Shown here: positions 7,875 to 15,310 of the stretch, piece by piece
Numbering within the stretch: position 1 is the first letter of the stretch
How the letters are laid out: every line of letters begins with the position of its first letter
NCBI GenBank assembly: GCA_016285835.1
Contig: JAEERM010000008.1
Coordinates: 1-63,101 of the forward strand
Length of the DNA: 63,101 bases
Direction: 5' to 3'
DNA from: Fibrobacter sp.
Lineage (GTDB): Bacteria > Fibrobacterota > Fibrobacteria > Fibrobacterales > Fibrobacteraceae
Notes under the pieces: model-generated
The model's input: the letters and a program-made list of their open reading frames with translations, nothing else
Databases searched by the model: none
Told to the model about the DNA's origin: nothing
Translations under genes and position numbers: made by a program

Positions 7875-9392
7875 ATGACTCAAGAATCCACATCTCAACG
7901 CAAATCATTCCTTGACCCTCGCTGTAAGCATTTTTTAAAGGAAATGATTAGTTCATATGATGTTATTCGCAAAGAATTTTTTGAACATCTGCCATTCTTG
8001 ATTTATTGGTCTGACTGCGTCGGCACCAAGCCCTCCGCAGAAAGCGCCTTACAATACGCATTTAAGTTTTACAAGAAGTTGCACAATATAAAACTCGACG
8101 AGACCATTGAAAAAATAGCTGACGATTATCTTGAGGAAGTTATATCTTATTATAATAGCGAATATCCTGATAAATCCTTTGGGAAAAATGTCGCCCAATT
8201 CATAAGAGCTTTCAAATTGGGCGAAGAACAAAAAAAAGAGCGAACTGAAATAAAAACCGACGACTTTGAGTGGTTGCCAAGCAAGTTGAAGCAAAACCAT
8301 AATTTTGAACAAATTTCAAAAGAATTTGATTTCGCTTGGAAAACCGCAAGATTATGGCAACTGCTAAAAGCAAGAGGTCAAGAGCAATTTATCCTTAGAT
8401 TTCTAGGAATTGTTGATGAAGACGAAGAAGATGAAAAAAAGGAATTGATTTCAACATCTAGCAAAGACAACATTCCTCAAGAACTTTCAAAAAAACTTGA
8501 AACCATTTGTTTTGAAGATGTAAATTATTTAAAGAAAAACATTGATTTCTTTTCTCCAGAATTTATGCAAAAGCATGATATGTGCGTTTTTTTCAAAAAA
8601 GCGTGCGTTTCCAGCTTAAAACAGTTAAAGAACGATAAGGTAAAAGTTTTTGCTCCATCAGATGCAATAATAAAGCCTCTTGATTCTATTTGGTTATTGG
8701 GACGATTCTATGGGATTCATCCCTATGGTTTGAACTTCATTAAGAAAGACTTGCCTGCTCGCGCAGTAAAACAATTTGTCGGAATTGAAGGTTCACCATT
8801 TCTTGATTGGAACGAAAAGTCAATCGACGAGTTAATAAATAGCAGTTCTTCGATAAGAGTAGGTAATCATAATTATCCTCTCGCAATAGTTCTAAAGACA
8901 ATTTATTCCAATAAGCATTTGCTTGCTCTACTTGAATCAAAATCAAATGAAATAATAGAAGGAAAGGAAAGAAATCCTTATAAACCCCTTTACGACACCA
9001 TTCAAGCTCAATCGTCAAAGAACTCTATCATTTCAAATATTGATTTATCTGACGAAAAATTCAGACAGCTCATAAAGAAAAAACCAGGCTTTTTCAAGGC
9101 TCTCATTTTTTTAGGTTCATTTCCAGACTTCATTATAAGATATCAAAAGGAACTGGAAAAGAACAGCCATCTTATTGATGATTTAGAAGACCCGAGAATC
9201 ATTGGTACAATGCTAATTAGTTTAATCTTGTCAGAGGGCCTTGAAAACGAGAAAAATTTATTCATTATAACCACGGATGATTTTACGACCTGGGAAATGT
9301 TTGCAGCAGCCATTGTATTATTTTTCTGGTGCTATAATATTCTAAACAAAGATATGAAAAAAGAATCAAAACAAATAGAAGTGCAAACTTAG
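7875..9392 (+). CDS. Unknown 505-residue AT-rich cargo protein
   Basis: ATG 7875 follows a GGGGGG ribosome site 14 nt after the spike stop. The protein is helical, charged, rich in K, E, N, I, with an acidic patch DEDEEDEKKE near residue 190 and one hydrophobic segment close to the C-terminus (TWEMFAAAIVLFFWCYNIL). Base composition and codon choice (AAA, ATT, TTT) are far more AT-rich than the flanking structural genes, a sign of separate acquisition. I recognise no family. A lysogenic-conversion or exclusion role is possible but unsupported. Confidence 0.7.
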   Translation: MTQESTSQRKSFLDPRCKHFLKEMISSYDVIRKEFFEHLPFLIYWSDCVGTKPSAESALQYAFKFYKKLHNIKLDETIEKIADDYLEEVISYYNSEYPDKSFGKNVAQFIRAFKLGEEQKKERTEIKTDDFEWLPSKLKQNHNFEQISKEFDFAWKTARLWQLLKARGQEQFILRFLGIVDEDEEDEKKELISTSSKDNIPQELSKKLETICFEDVNYLKKNIDFFSPEFMQKHDMCVFFKKACVSSLKQLKNDKVKVFAPSDAIIKPLDSIWLLGRFYGIHPYGLNFIKKDLPARAVKQFVGIEGSPFLDWNEKSIDELINSSSSIRVGNHNYPLAIVLKTIYSNKHLLALLESKSNEIIEGKERNPYKPLYDTIQAQSSKNSIISNIDLSDEKFRQLIKKKPGFFKALIFLGSFPDFIIRYQKELEKNSHLIDDLEDPRIIGTMLISLILSEGLENEKNLFIITTDDFTTWEMFAAAIVLFFWCYNILNKDMKKESKQIEVQT

Positions 9393-9474
9393 GATTTTTT
9401 TCACCTACTTTTTCAACCTAGGATTTTTAAAGTCTAAATTTAAGACCTAGGATTTTTAATTTCAGGGATTTTCC
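9388..9474 (+). repeat. Three direct repeats at exact 29-bp spacing
   Basis: The 12-mer CCTAGGATTTTT occurs at 9417-9428 and 9446-9457, and as CTTAGGATTTTT at 9388-9399, i.e. at 29-bp intervals with unrelated sequence between. Each core includes the palindrome CCTAGG (imperfect in the first). They lie in the noncoding gap 9393-9598 and the first overlaps the end of the AT-rich gene. Could be binding sites for a regulator; no function is shown. Confidence 0.7.
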
Positions 9475-9598
9475 AGCAAATCTCCTTTTTGAAGCATTAT
9501 CAACGTATCTTTGAAATCGTGGCTAAGATGGTCTTGGCTACCGGAAAAAAACGAACGTTCTTTCCGAAACATTCAACACCAATTTCAAGGAGTTTAAA

Positions 9599-9721
9599 AT
9601 GATTAGAAGAAAAGGTGGAAATCCCCCTATTGACCCCAACGGAGCTGGATGGCCGACAGGTCATGGTGGCGGCAAGGGCCCATCTGGAGGCGGACGCGGC
9701 GGCAACCCTCCGAGACGCTAA
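9599..9721 (+). CDS. Small glycine-rich peptide (40 residues)
   Basis: ATG 9599 with AAGGAG ribosome site about 6 nt upstream, ending TAA 9719-9721. Composition is Gly/Pro/Arg-rich (MIRRKGGNPPIDPNG then GHGGGKGPSGGG). No membrane segment. The stop is followed after 16 nt by the next small gene with its own strong ribosome site, so the two form a pair. Function unknown. Confidence 0.5.
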   Translation: MIRRKGGNPPIDPNGAGWPTGHGGGKGPSGGGRGGNPPRR

Positions 9722-9737
9722 CAGGAGGGGGGCAGTC

Positions 9738-9908
9738 ATGTGCGCTTGCTGCGGAAAAGACGGGAAAAAGAAAAACCTGTATGTTTCTGAATCAGAGGCA
9801 AACATCGTCGCTAATGAACGCAGAATGGCAACAGGAATCACGATGCATGTCTATCGCTGTCCTTATGGGGACGGATGGCATATAACCAGTAATCAAAGGC
9901 AATGGTAA
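9738..9908 (+). CDS. Small cysteine-containing (zinc-ribbon-like) phage protein
   Basis: 56 residues; ATG 9738 preceded by AGGAGGGGGG. Starts MCACCGKDGKKK and later has YRCPYGDGWHITSN, giving CxCC and a C...H pair that could bind zinc; the CPYGDGWHIT pattern is common in small phage zinc-binding proteins. A longer in-frame extension back to 9615 lacks a ribosome site. A terminator follows at 9922. Confidence 0.5.
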   Translation: MCACCGKDGKKKNLYVSESEANIVANERRMATGITMHVYRCPYGDGWHITSNQRQW

Positions 9909-9921
9909 GGCCAAGTAAAAG

Positions 9922-9949
9922 AGGCGTCGCTAAGCAGCGGCGCCTTTTC
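9922..9949 (+). terminator. Rho-independent terminator
   Basis: 10-bp stem (one G-U pair), 9922-9931 with 9936-9945, loop AAGC, followed by a short T run. It closes the two-gene small operon and separates it from the converging minus-strand gene at 9967. Confidence 0.8.
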
Positions 9950-9966
9950 CTATTCTCTGGATTTCA

Positions 9967-10233
9967 CTAAGCGAAGCCTTCCGCTTCTGCTATTTTCGCG
10001 ATATGAAGCAACAGCTCCCGCATCGTCGTGAACTTGGCTATTGTTTCCGCTTCATCGACCAGGTGTTTGTCAAACACGGCGCGAGGCACACCGTCAGAAT
10101 AGCTTTCGATGGCATCATCCAAAAGGCCGACCTTACTCCTATGCCATGCGGAGAAATAATCTTTAGCCCAGCTGTACGTTCCTTTTTCCAGCTTGAGTTT
10201 CTTAGTGATGTTTTCGTAAAGCGCATTCGCCAT
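9967..10233 (-). CDS. Hypothetical 88-residue phage protein on the opposite strand
   Basis: Start taken at ATG 10233 (MANALYENITKKLKLEKG); a GTG at 10269 would add 12 residues and cannot be excluded since neither has a strong ribosome site. Helical, charged, contains WAKDYFSAWHRSK and a C-terminal helix MRELLLHIAKIAEAEGFA. It interrupts the otherwise plus-strand structural cluster, as lysogeny-expressed cargo genes often do. Family not recognised. Confidence 0.5.
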   Translation of the reverse strand: MANALYENITKKLKLEKGTYSWAKDYFSAWHRSKVGLLDDAIESYSDGVPRAVFDKHLVDEAETIAKFTTMRELLLHIAKIAEAEGFA

Positions 10234-10309
10234 ATTTCTATCCGTCTTCAAAATATACTCATTTCGCACAGGTTCGCAAGACGTAAATAAGAATTATTCA
10301 TCCCTTCTT

Positions 10310-10339
10310 TTGGTGTCTTTTGGGTTGATTTGGCATAAT
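10310..10339 (+). promoter_or_regulatory. Candidate promoter for the second baseplate gene block
   Basis: TTGGTG (10310-10315), 18-nt spacer, CATAAT (10334-10339), ahead of the baseplate wedge gene that starts at 10378. It lies in the gap after the minus-strand gene, where a fresh start of transcription is needed. Match to a sigma-70 promoter is moderate. Confidence 0.35.
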
Positions 10340-10377
10340 TCACGCCTTACACCAAAGCGTATCTAGTTTACGGGCTG

Positions 10378-10728
10378 ATGAATGAAATGGCCCTTGACAA
10401 TTCCCACGACATTTTCCTTGATGGCAACCACATCTGTCGTATCGGCAACATTGCCAAAAAGGTACGGCAGGCTGTTCTCTGCCTGTTAAAGACGGAAGAA
10501 GGGGAAGCGTTCACCAACATCGAACACGGAGTCCCCTGGCTTGAGAAGATAGCCGGTTTACCCGTTTCACACCTTGATGTAGCCCAGCGCATCATTCGCG
10601 AAAAAATCGAGGCGGTCAAGGGCGTAAAATCCGTAATCGCGATAGACCTCGCAACAGACGGAAGAAACCTCACGGGAAAATTCAGCGTCCAGAGCATCGA
10701 CGGCAGAACCATCAACGGGGATTTCTAG
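10378..10728 (+). CDS. Baseplate wedge protein (GPW/gp25 family)
   Basis: 116 residues. The central pattern ICRIGNIAKKVRQAVLCLLKTEEGEAF and NIEHGVPWLEKI is the gp25/gpW lysozyme-like fold signature without catalytic function; these proteins join sheath to baseplate and start sheath polymerisation. It is followed two bases later by the gpJ gene, the standard W-J order. Start ATG 10378; an internal Met at residue 4 is possible. Confidence 0.85.
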   Translation: MNEMALDNSHDIFLDGNHICRIGNIAKKVRQAVLCLLKTEEGEAFTNIEHGVPWLEKIAGLPVSHLDVAQRIIREKIEAVKGVKSVIAIDLATDGRNLTGKFSVQSIDGRTINGDF

Positions 10729-10730
10729 CG

Positions 10731-11714
10731 ATGGCGATAAACGCAGTCATTGTGGACTCTATATCGGGAATCTCCATCAAGAGCTACCGCGAAATCCGTC
10801 AAGCCATCGCCACCAGCTTTACGGAGGTGTTTGGCGCCTCTATCAACCTGGAGCCGTCCTCTCCCGACGGCATGTTCGTTGACCTGCTTGCATACATGTA
10901 CACGGAGCTTGCACAGGTGATACAGACCGTCGGCGCGAACATCGACGTTTCGACAGCGACGGGAACATTCCTGGATATGCTCGCATCTATCGCGGGACTT
11001 GCACGAAACGAGGGCGAAACGGACGAGTCCCTAAGACAGCGCATAGAGACGGCGACTTTCGACGGCCTGGCGACTCCCGACGGAATGACGACCTACCTGA
11101 AAGAAAACATCACGGACGGCATCACCTTCAAGGAAAATACGAAGAACGAGACTGTCGGCGGAATCCCCGCCCATTCTTTCGTGGTGTTCGTCCCAGTCAC
11201 TTTCAGCACCGAGGACATTGACCCATCCGATAAGGACTGGCAGGCCATTCTCGACGACAGCACACGCGCCCACACCGTCCAGAACTACATCGCACAAAAG
11301 ATTTGGAACTGCAAGCCCGCAGGCATTCAGAGCTACGGAAACAACAGCGGCGAGGCTCGCGACGTAAGCGGCTTCCTGCAACAGGTCCAGTTCAGCTTCA
11401 TCCAGGGCGTTTCCTACCTAGTTCGCATCGACTTTACAGTCTATGACGAAGAAACCTTGCCATCGGACTATGAACAGGTCATAAAGAATGTCGTCTGCGA
11501 ATGGGCCAAGAAGGAATACACTTCGGGAAAGGACTTGATACCGCAAAGAATCAGCGCCCCCATCTACAGCAATGTTCCGGGCATCGAGTCCATCACGGTC
11601 ACGGTCGCAAGCGTGGACAATCCGCGCCACTGGACAGACGAACGCGTCCCCATAGACGAAGACAAGATTGTTTCCATCACGGCGGAAAACATCACGGTCA
11701 CGCTTGTAAGCTAG
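10731..11714 (+). CDS. Baseplate J-like protein
   Basis: 327 residues. Early SPDGMFVDLLAYMYTELAQVIQ, then FLDMLASIAGLARNEGETDESLRQRI are diagnostic of baseplate J/gp6-like wedge proteins, where the GETDESLRxRI segment is the most conserved. It forms the wedge ring that opens when the tail contracts. Lies between the gp25-like and gpI/DUF2612-like genes. Confidence 0.9.
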   Translation: MAINAVIVDSISGISIKSYREIRQAIATSFTEVFGASINLEPSSPDGMFVDLLAYMYTELAQVIQTVGANIDVSTATGTFLDMLASIAGLARNEGETDESLRQRIETATFDGLATPDGMTTYLKENITDGITFKENTKNETVGGIPAHSFVVFVPVTFSTEDIDPSDKDWQAILDDSTRAHTVQNYIAQKIWNCKPAGIQSYGNNSGEARDVSGFLQQVQFSFIQGVSYLVRIDFTVYDEETLPSDYEQVIKNVVCEWAKKEYTSGKDLIPQRISAPIYSNVPGIESITVTVASVDNPRHWTDERVPIDEDKIVSITAENITVTLVS

Positions 11715-11723
11715 GAAACCGCC

Positions 11724-12341
11724 ATGCAGCACATCACGGACTTATGGCAGCATATCCAGCACCTTGTAATCACGCAGTACAGGGATTCCACAAACCTTCT
11801 CTCGCTCTTGAGGAAGGTCTTTTCCAGCTTTCAGGATTTGGAGGATAGTGCGTTCAGGCTTTCCAACTTCGCGAACATTGACGAGGCGGAAGGTGAATGG
11901 CTAGACCTTATCGGAAAGTTCCGCAACATTCCGCGACAACCCGGCGAGACGGATGAAATGTATAAGGCGCGTCTCAAGATTTCCTTCAAGAAAAACTCCG
12001 CAGGAACGCCGAACAATATCATTGAAAACGCCCGTGACCTTTCGGGTGACCCGAACCCGCATTTCCTTGACGAATGTCCCGCCATCTTTTTCGTCTATAC
12101 GCCGCGAGGCAGGCAGCTTCGACGCCGCGTACTTCAAATGCTAGCGCCTGCTGGCGTTCTCGCGCTCCCTGCTGCGGGATTGAAGCTGGCTGGTTCAAAC
12201 AGGTTCCTCGCGACGGCGCAACATCCGCAAAAGAAGATTGTGACCGTCGCGCTTGAGGAAAGCGTAATCGAGAACAACTATCTCACGACAGAAACTGGGC
12301 AACGGATAATGACCGAAGACGGCAAGTACATCGTCTTATAG
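11724..12341 (+). CDS. Baseplate wedge protein (gpI / DUF2612-like)
   Basis: 205 residues with GEWLDLIGKFRNIPRQPGETDEMYKARLKI in the middle, the hallmark of DUF2612/gpI-type baseplate proteins that bridge wedge and tail fibres. Position after gpJ is the canonical one. C-terminal 50 residues are unlike the family and may contact the fibres encoded next. Confidence 0.7.
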   Translation: MQHITDLWQHIQHLVITQYRDSTNLLSLLRKVFSSFQDLEDSAFRLSNFANIDEAEGEWLDLIGKFRNIPRQPGETDEMYKARLKISFKKNSAGTPNNIIENARDLSGDPNPHFLDECPAIFFVYTPRGRQLRRRVLQMLAPAGVLALPAAGLKLAGSNRFLATAQHPQKKIVTVALEESVIENNYLTTETGQRIMTEDGKYIVL

Positions 12342-12349
12342 GAGAATCC

Positions 12350-13213
12350 ATGGCAGAAGAAAATACCACCATCCTAGAGCTGGACACAAGCACGTTCGAA
12401 GCCCTCAAACAGGGCGGGTACTTTGCCGTAAGCATCCTTGGCCATACCTACAAGGTTGCCTTGAGTGATTTAGAAGGAGTAGGCGCAAGCGACCACAAGG
12501 TCTGCGTCCAGCAGGGCGACGAAGCGGGATTTCTCGCCAATGTTCTCGTTCCCGACGGGGACGCCATCACTCTCACGCCCCTAAACGGCACTTTGCGAAT
12601 AGGCGTGAACTTGACGGGAGAAAGCGACCCTAAACTCGCGACGCTGCCTGAATCGGACATAGACAGCGAAACAAGCAACTACGGTTCATACCAGCTCAAG
12701 CAAGGCGCGGAAGAACTTGTCTGGGGCGACGTTGAGGGCGAGACCTTCGACTACTGCAACGCCAAGATATACCAGAGCATGAGAATATCGGACGCCCAGG
12801 GTTCCATTACAAAATGCACCATCGCGCTTGCAGGAACGCTTGCATCGAACAACGCATGCCTCTGCATCGGCGTTTTTGACACGGAAGGAAACCTGCTCGG
12901 GCACACGGGGCTGCGTCACTACGGCATCGATTTCGACAGCTCGACGGAACTCTGCACTTTCGACATGATTGAAATGAGGCAGGGCGCCTTGACGATAAAG
13001 CGGAACACGCGATATATCGTTCAAGTTTGGTCTGTAGGAGTACAGCTCGCCGCCAAGGACAGAACCAATTACAACTACCAGTATGACTACACGCTGCGTC
13101 AGAACCTGGAAACGACAGTCGGCAACAAGATTTATTTCGTTGACCCGCTGAACGGCATTTTCAACACGGCGAGCAAGATTCCTTTCATCTCGTTCGGCGC
13201 AAGCACCGTCTAA
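12350..13213 (+). CDS. Putative tail fibre or baseplate-attached protein
   Basis: 287 residues, good ribosome site (AGGAG) before ATG 12350. N-terminal 60 residues (EENTTILELDTSTFEALKQG) look like an attachment domain; residues 120-287 are beta-rich with features of a jelly-roll or receptor-binding module (GSITKCTIALAGTLASNNACLCIGVFD). No family recognised. Its place after the gpI-like gene suggests a fibre. Confidence 0.5.
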   Translation: MAEENTTILELDTSTFEALKQGGYFAVSILGHTYKVALSDLEGVGASDHKVCVQQGDEAGFLANVLVPDGDAITLTPLNGTLRIGVNLTGESDPKLATLPESDIDSETSNYGSYQLKQGAEELVWGDVEGETFDYCNAKIYQSMRISDAQGSITKCTIALAGTLASNNACLCIGVFDTEGNLLGHTGLRHYGIDFDSSTELCTFDMIEMRQGALTIKRNTRYIVQVWSVGVQLAAKDRTNYNYQYDYTLRQNLETTVGNKIYFVDPLNGIFNTASKIPFISFGASTV

Positions 13214-13228
13214 TTCAAGGAGCGTTTC

Positions 13229-14218
13229 ATGGAACTGGAAGAAAACATTACCACGGTACCGCTGCTTGAAGAAGCGGACAATCTTACCCTCAACGACCTT
13301 CTCTACATCGTGCAGGGCCTGAACTCCGACAGGGACAGGAAACTATCGCTTGAAAAACTGCGCGACTTTCTGCAAAGCGTTTTCAAGAACATCACCGTCG
13401 TCGGCATAGGAAACCACCCCGACACTACAACCATTACTCCCTCCGGCGTGACTGTTTCCGGCATGGGTGGCTCTACAGAAATAGGGAAACAGGCGGTGAC
13501 AACGACCTTTCTTTCCGCCTATTCGCTCACGCTTAGGAACTCCAATCATACAGTCACACTTTCCGTCAATGCTTCCACAAACGAACTTGTGATAGACCAT
13601 TCCATCAATCTTGATGGAGATATTACCTCTAGCGGAAAATTTATCGCCAAAAGTGGAAGCACCGCAACGCACAATCTCTATACATCGGAGCTTGGGCCAA
13701 GTGGCCTCGAAATCAAGGGACCGGGCGGAACGACGAAGATTACGATGATAGCGCTCACGACGCAGTATATCTCCGCCCAGGTCTTGTCCATAAGTGGACA
13801 GGCAACTATAAAGAAACTCGCCACAGACCAGCTTATTCTCAACTTCACGCCGCTAGAACAGTCCGACGGAGACGCGAGCCAGGGACAGTATCGTTCCATG
13901 ACAAACTGCGAAAGCCACTGCACATCCGGCATACCGTCTGAATACTATACTGCCGTTTGCCCTGGAACATACGGCTACGAAGGAAACGACGATTTCACGC
14001 TAAACTCAACCAGCCATGAAGTCGGCGAAGTCGTACTTGTCACCAATACTGGCAAGTACGGAGGCGGAACACCCGTAAACCACCCTATCATCGTCTATCA
14101 GGCAAGCGATACAACGCGGTCGCATCATATCGCATCGATTGAGCCCGGAAACAGCAAACAATTTATCTACAGGGGTAAGGACTCGAACAATTACCCCGTG
14201 TGGACTTCCTTGAATTAG
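13229..14218 (+). CDS. Putative tail fibre / receptor-binding protein
   Basis: 329 residues with an N-terminus related in style to the preceding gene (MELEENITTVPLLEEADNLT). The middle is a run of short beta strands with Thr, Ser, Gly (ITPSGVTVSGMGGSTEIG, ITSSGKFIAKSGS), as in trimeric fibre shafts; the C-terminal 90 residues contain YTAVCPGTYGYEG and may be the tip. No chaperone gene is evident. Function inferred from composition and order. Confidence 0.5.
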   Translation: MELEENITTVPLLEEADNLTLNDLLYIVQGLNSDRDRKLSLEKLRDFLQSVFKNITVVGIGNHPDTTTITPSGVTVSGMGGSTEIGKQAVTTTFLSAYSLTLRNSNHTVTLSVNASTNELVIDHSINLDGDITSSGKFIAKSGSTATHNLYTSELGPSGLEIKGPGGTTKITMIALTTQYISAQVLSISGQATIKKLATDQLILNFTPLEQSDGDASQGQYRSMTNCESHCTSGIPSEYYTAVCPGTYGYEGNDDFTLNSTSHEVGEVVLVTNTGKYGGGTPVNHPIIVYQASDTTRSHHIASIEPGNSKQFIYRGKDSNNYPVWTSLN

Positions 14219-14228
14219 GTAGAATGGC

Positions 14229-14516
14229 ATGACAACTAGAAAGGACAGCGCCAAATGGCGCGAAATGTTGAAGCCCCTCATCCTTGCGCTCATCGCGCTT
14301 GCTTCGGCGACTACAGCCTATGTCAAGAGCCACAGCGAAGTAAGCGAGGGTTCGGAAAGGAACGCCGTTTCCATGGCCAAGATGGAAACGCGCATCGAAC
14401 TTATCGAGCAGCGAACATCAAAAGTGGAACGGGAATCGGAAATCCTCAAGGGGACTCTTTCCGACATAAAGAGCGATGTCTCGTTTATCAGGGGAAAGAT
14501 GGAAGCGCAGAAATAG
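14229..14516 (+). CDS. Small membrane protein with coiled coil (possible lysis gene)
   Basis: 95 residues: charged N-terminus, one membrane helix at about residues 15-32 (PLILALIALASATTAYV), then a coiled coil to the end (MAKMETRIELIEQRTSKVE, ESEILKGTLSDIK). This layout suits a holin-accessory or spanin-like protein, but there is no endolysin next to it and no lipobox. Position at the end of the fibre block is typical of lysis genes. Confidence 0.5.
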   Translation: MTTRKDSAKWREMLKPLILALIALASATTAYVKSHSEVSEGSERNAVSMAKMETRIELIEQRTSKVERESEILKGTLSDIKSDVSFIRGKMEAQK

Positions 14517-14520
14517 CTTC

Positions 14521-14685
14521 TTATTCTTTTTCCTTGGGTTTGTTTTTCGCACCCTTGGGCCTTCCGCCCTTCTTGCCGTTCTCGGCGCTGGTGGGCTTGG
14601 GACGGCTCCCAATCATCTGCGAATGGATTGAACGCACTTCCGCGTCCGTAAGAATTTTTCCGCAATGCGGACACCTTGCTGGCAT
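14521..14685 (-). CDS. 54-residue zinc-finger / AT-hook-like protein
   Basis: ATG at 14685 with GGGAGA ribosome site, stop at 14521-14523, converging with the preceding gene 4 nt away. Begins MPARCPHCGKIL (CxxC, single pair) and ends in a basic glycine-rich GKKGGRPKGAKNKPKEKE, an AT-hook-like RPKG core. Likely a small DNA-binding protein. The CPHCGK motif is shared with the C-terminus of the ParB-like protein encoded divergently at 14840. Confidence 0.55.
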   Translation of the reverse strand: MPARCPHCGKILTDAEVRSIHSQMIGSRPKPTSAENGKKGGRPKGAKNKPKEKE

Positions 14686-14756
14686 AGGATTCTCCCGTTT
14701 TACCTAATCAAGATAGGTTTATTTGCCGATTTTGTAAAGGCATAATCAAAGAAAAA

Positions 14757-14836
14757 ATTGAATTGTATGCAAAATTTATTGCATTTTATTCAAAAATGTA
14801 TTAAATTCTATTCAATTCTTTTGCATAGGATTCAAT
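14757..14836 (+). promoter_or_regulatory. Promoter and inverted-repeat operator of the DNA-modification operon
   Basis: TTGCAT (14779-14784), 17-nt spacer, TAAATT (14802-14807) form a sigma-70-type promoter. It is flanked by an inverted repeat: ATTGAAT-nn-TATGCAAAA at 14757-14774 and its reverse complement at 14819-14836, matching at 16 of 18 positions. The right arm covers the ribosome site of the first gene (ATG 14840). The region is strongly AT-rich against a GC-rich background. A repressor could block initiation and translation together. Confidence 0.65.
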
Positions 14837-14839
14837 TTT

Positions 14840-15310
14840 ATGGAAATTCGGGAAGTCGAAATCGGGCTTTTGAAGCCATACGAGAATAACCCGCGCAACA
14901 ACGAGGCGGCAGTTGACAAGGTGGCCGCGAGCATTTCCGAGTTCGGTTTCAAGGTTCCCATCATCATCGACAGGGAAAACGTAATCGTCGCGGGACACAC
15001 ACGCTATCTCGCCGCGCAGAAGCTGGAACTTCAAAAAGTCCCCTGCATCGTCGCTGACGACCTGACCCCGAATCAAATTAAGGCATTCCGCCTCGCAGAC
15101 AACAAAGTCTCGGAATTTAGCGGCTGGGATTTTCAGAAGCTCAACGAGGAACTTTCGTTCCTCGGAGAAGCAGCCTTTGACCTGGAACAGTTCGGGTTCT
15201 TGCCGAACGAAAACGTGGATTTCGACAGTTTCCTGACGGACGAAGAAAATCCACAGAAGAAACCCAAGACCATCACCTGCCCCCACTGCGGAAAGACCTT
15301 CGAGAAATAA
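14840..15310 (+). CDS. ParB/Srx-domain protein with C-terminal zinc ribbon
   Basis: 156 residues. N-terminal ParB-like nuclease fold: EIGLLKPYENNPRNN, then AASISEFGFKVPIIID and the key GHTRY at residues 52-56, then PNQIKAFRLADNKVSEF. The C-terminus carries CPHCGKTFEK (147-156). In phages this domain is often fused or adjacent to DNA methyltransferases. Here no methylase follows; it is the first gene of the 7-deazaguanine operon and its stop overlaps the start of the DpdA-like gene. It lacks the helix-turn-helix of partition ParB. Role in modification or regulation is inference. Confidence 0.8.
   Translation: MEIREVEIGLLKPYENNPRNNEAAVDKVAASISEFGFKVPIIIDRENVIVAGHTRYLAAQKLELQKVPCIVADDLTPNQIKAFRLADNKVSEFSGWDFQKLNEELSFLGEAAFDLEQFGFLPNENVDFDSFLTDEENPQKKPKTITCPHCGKTFEK

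Noticed and set aside
9388..9474. CRISPR array, because of short repeats at regular spacing
   Set aside because: Only three 12-bp repeats with 17-bp gaps, no cas genes, and the first repeat lies in a gene end.
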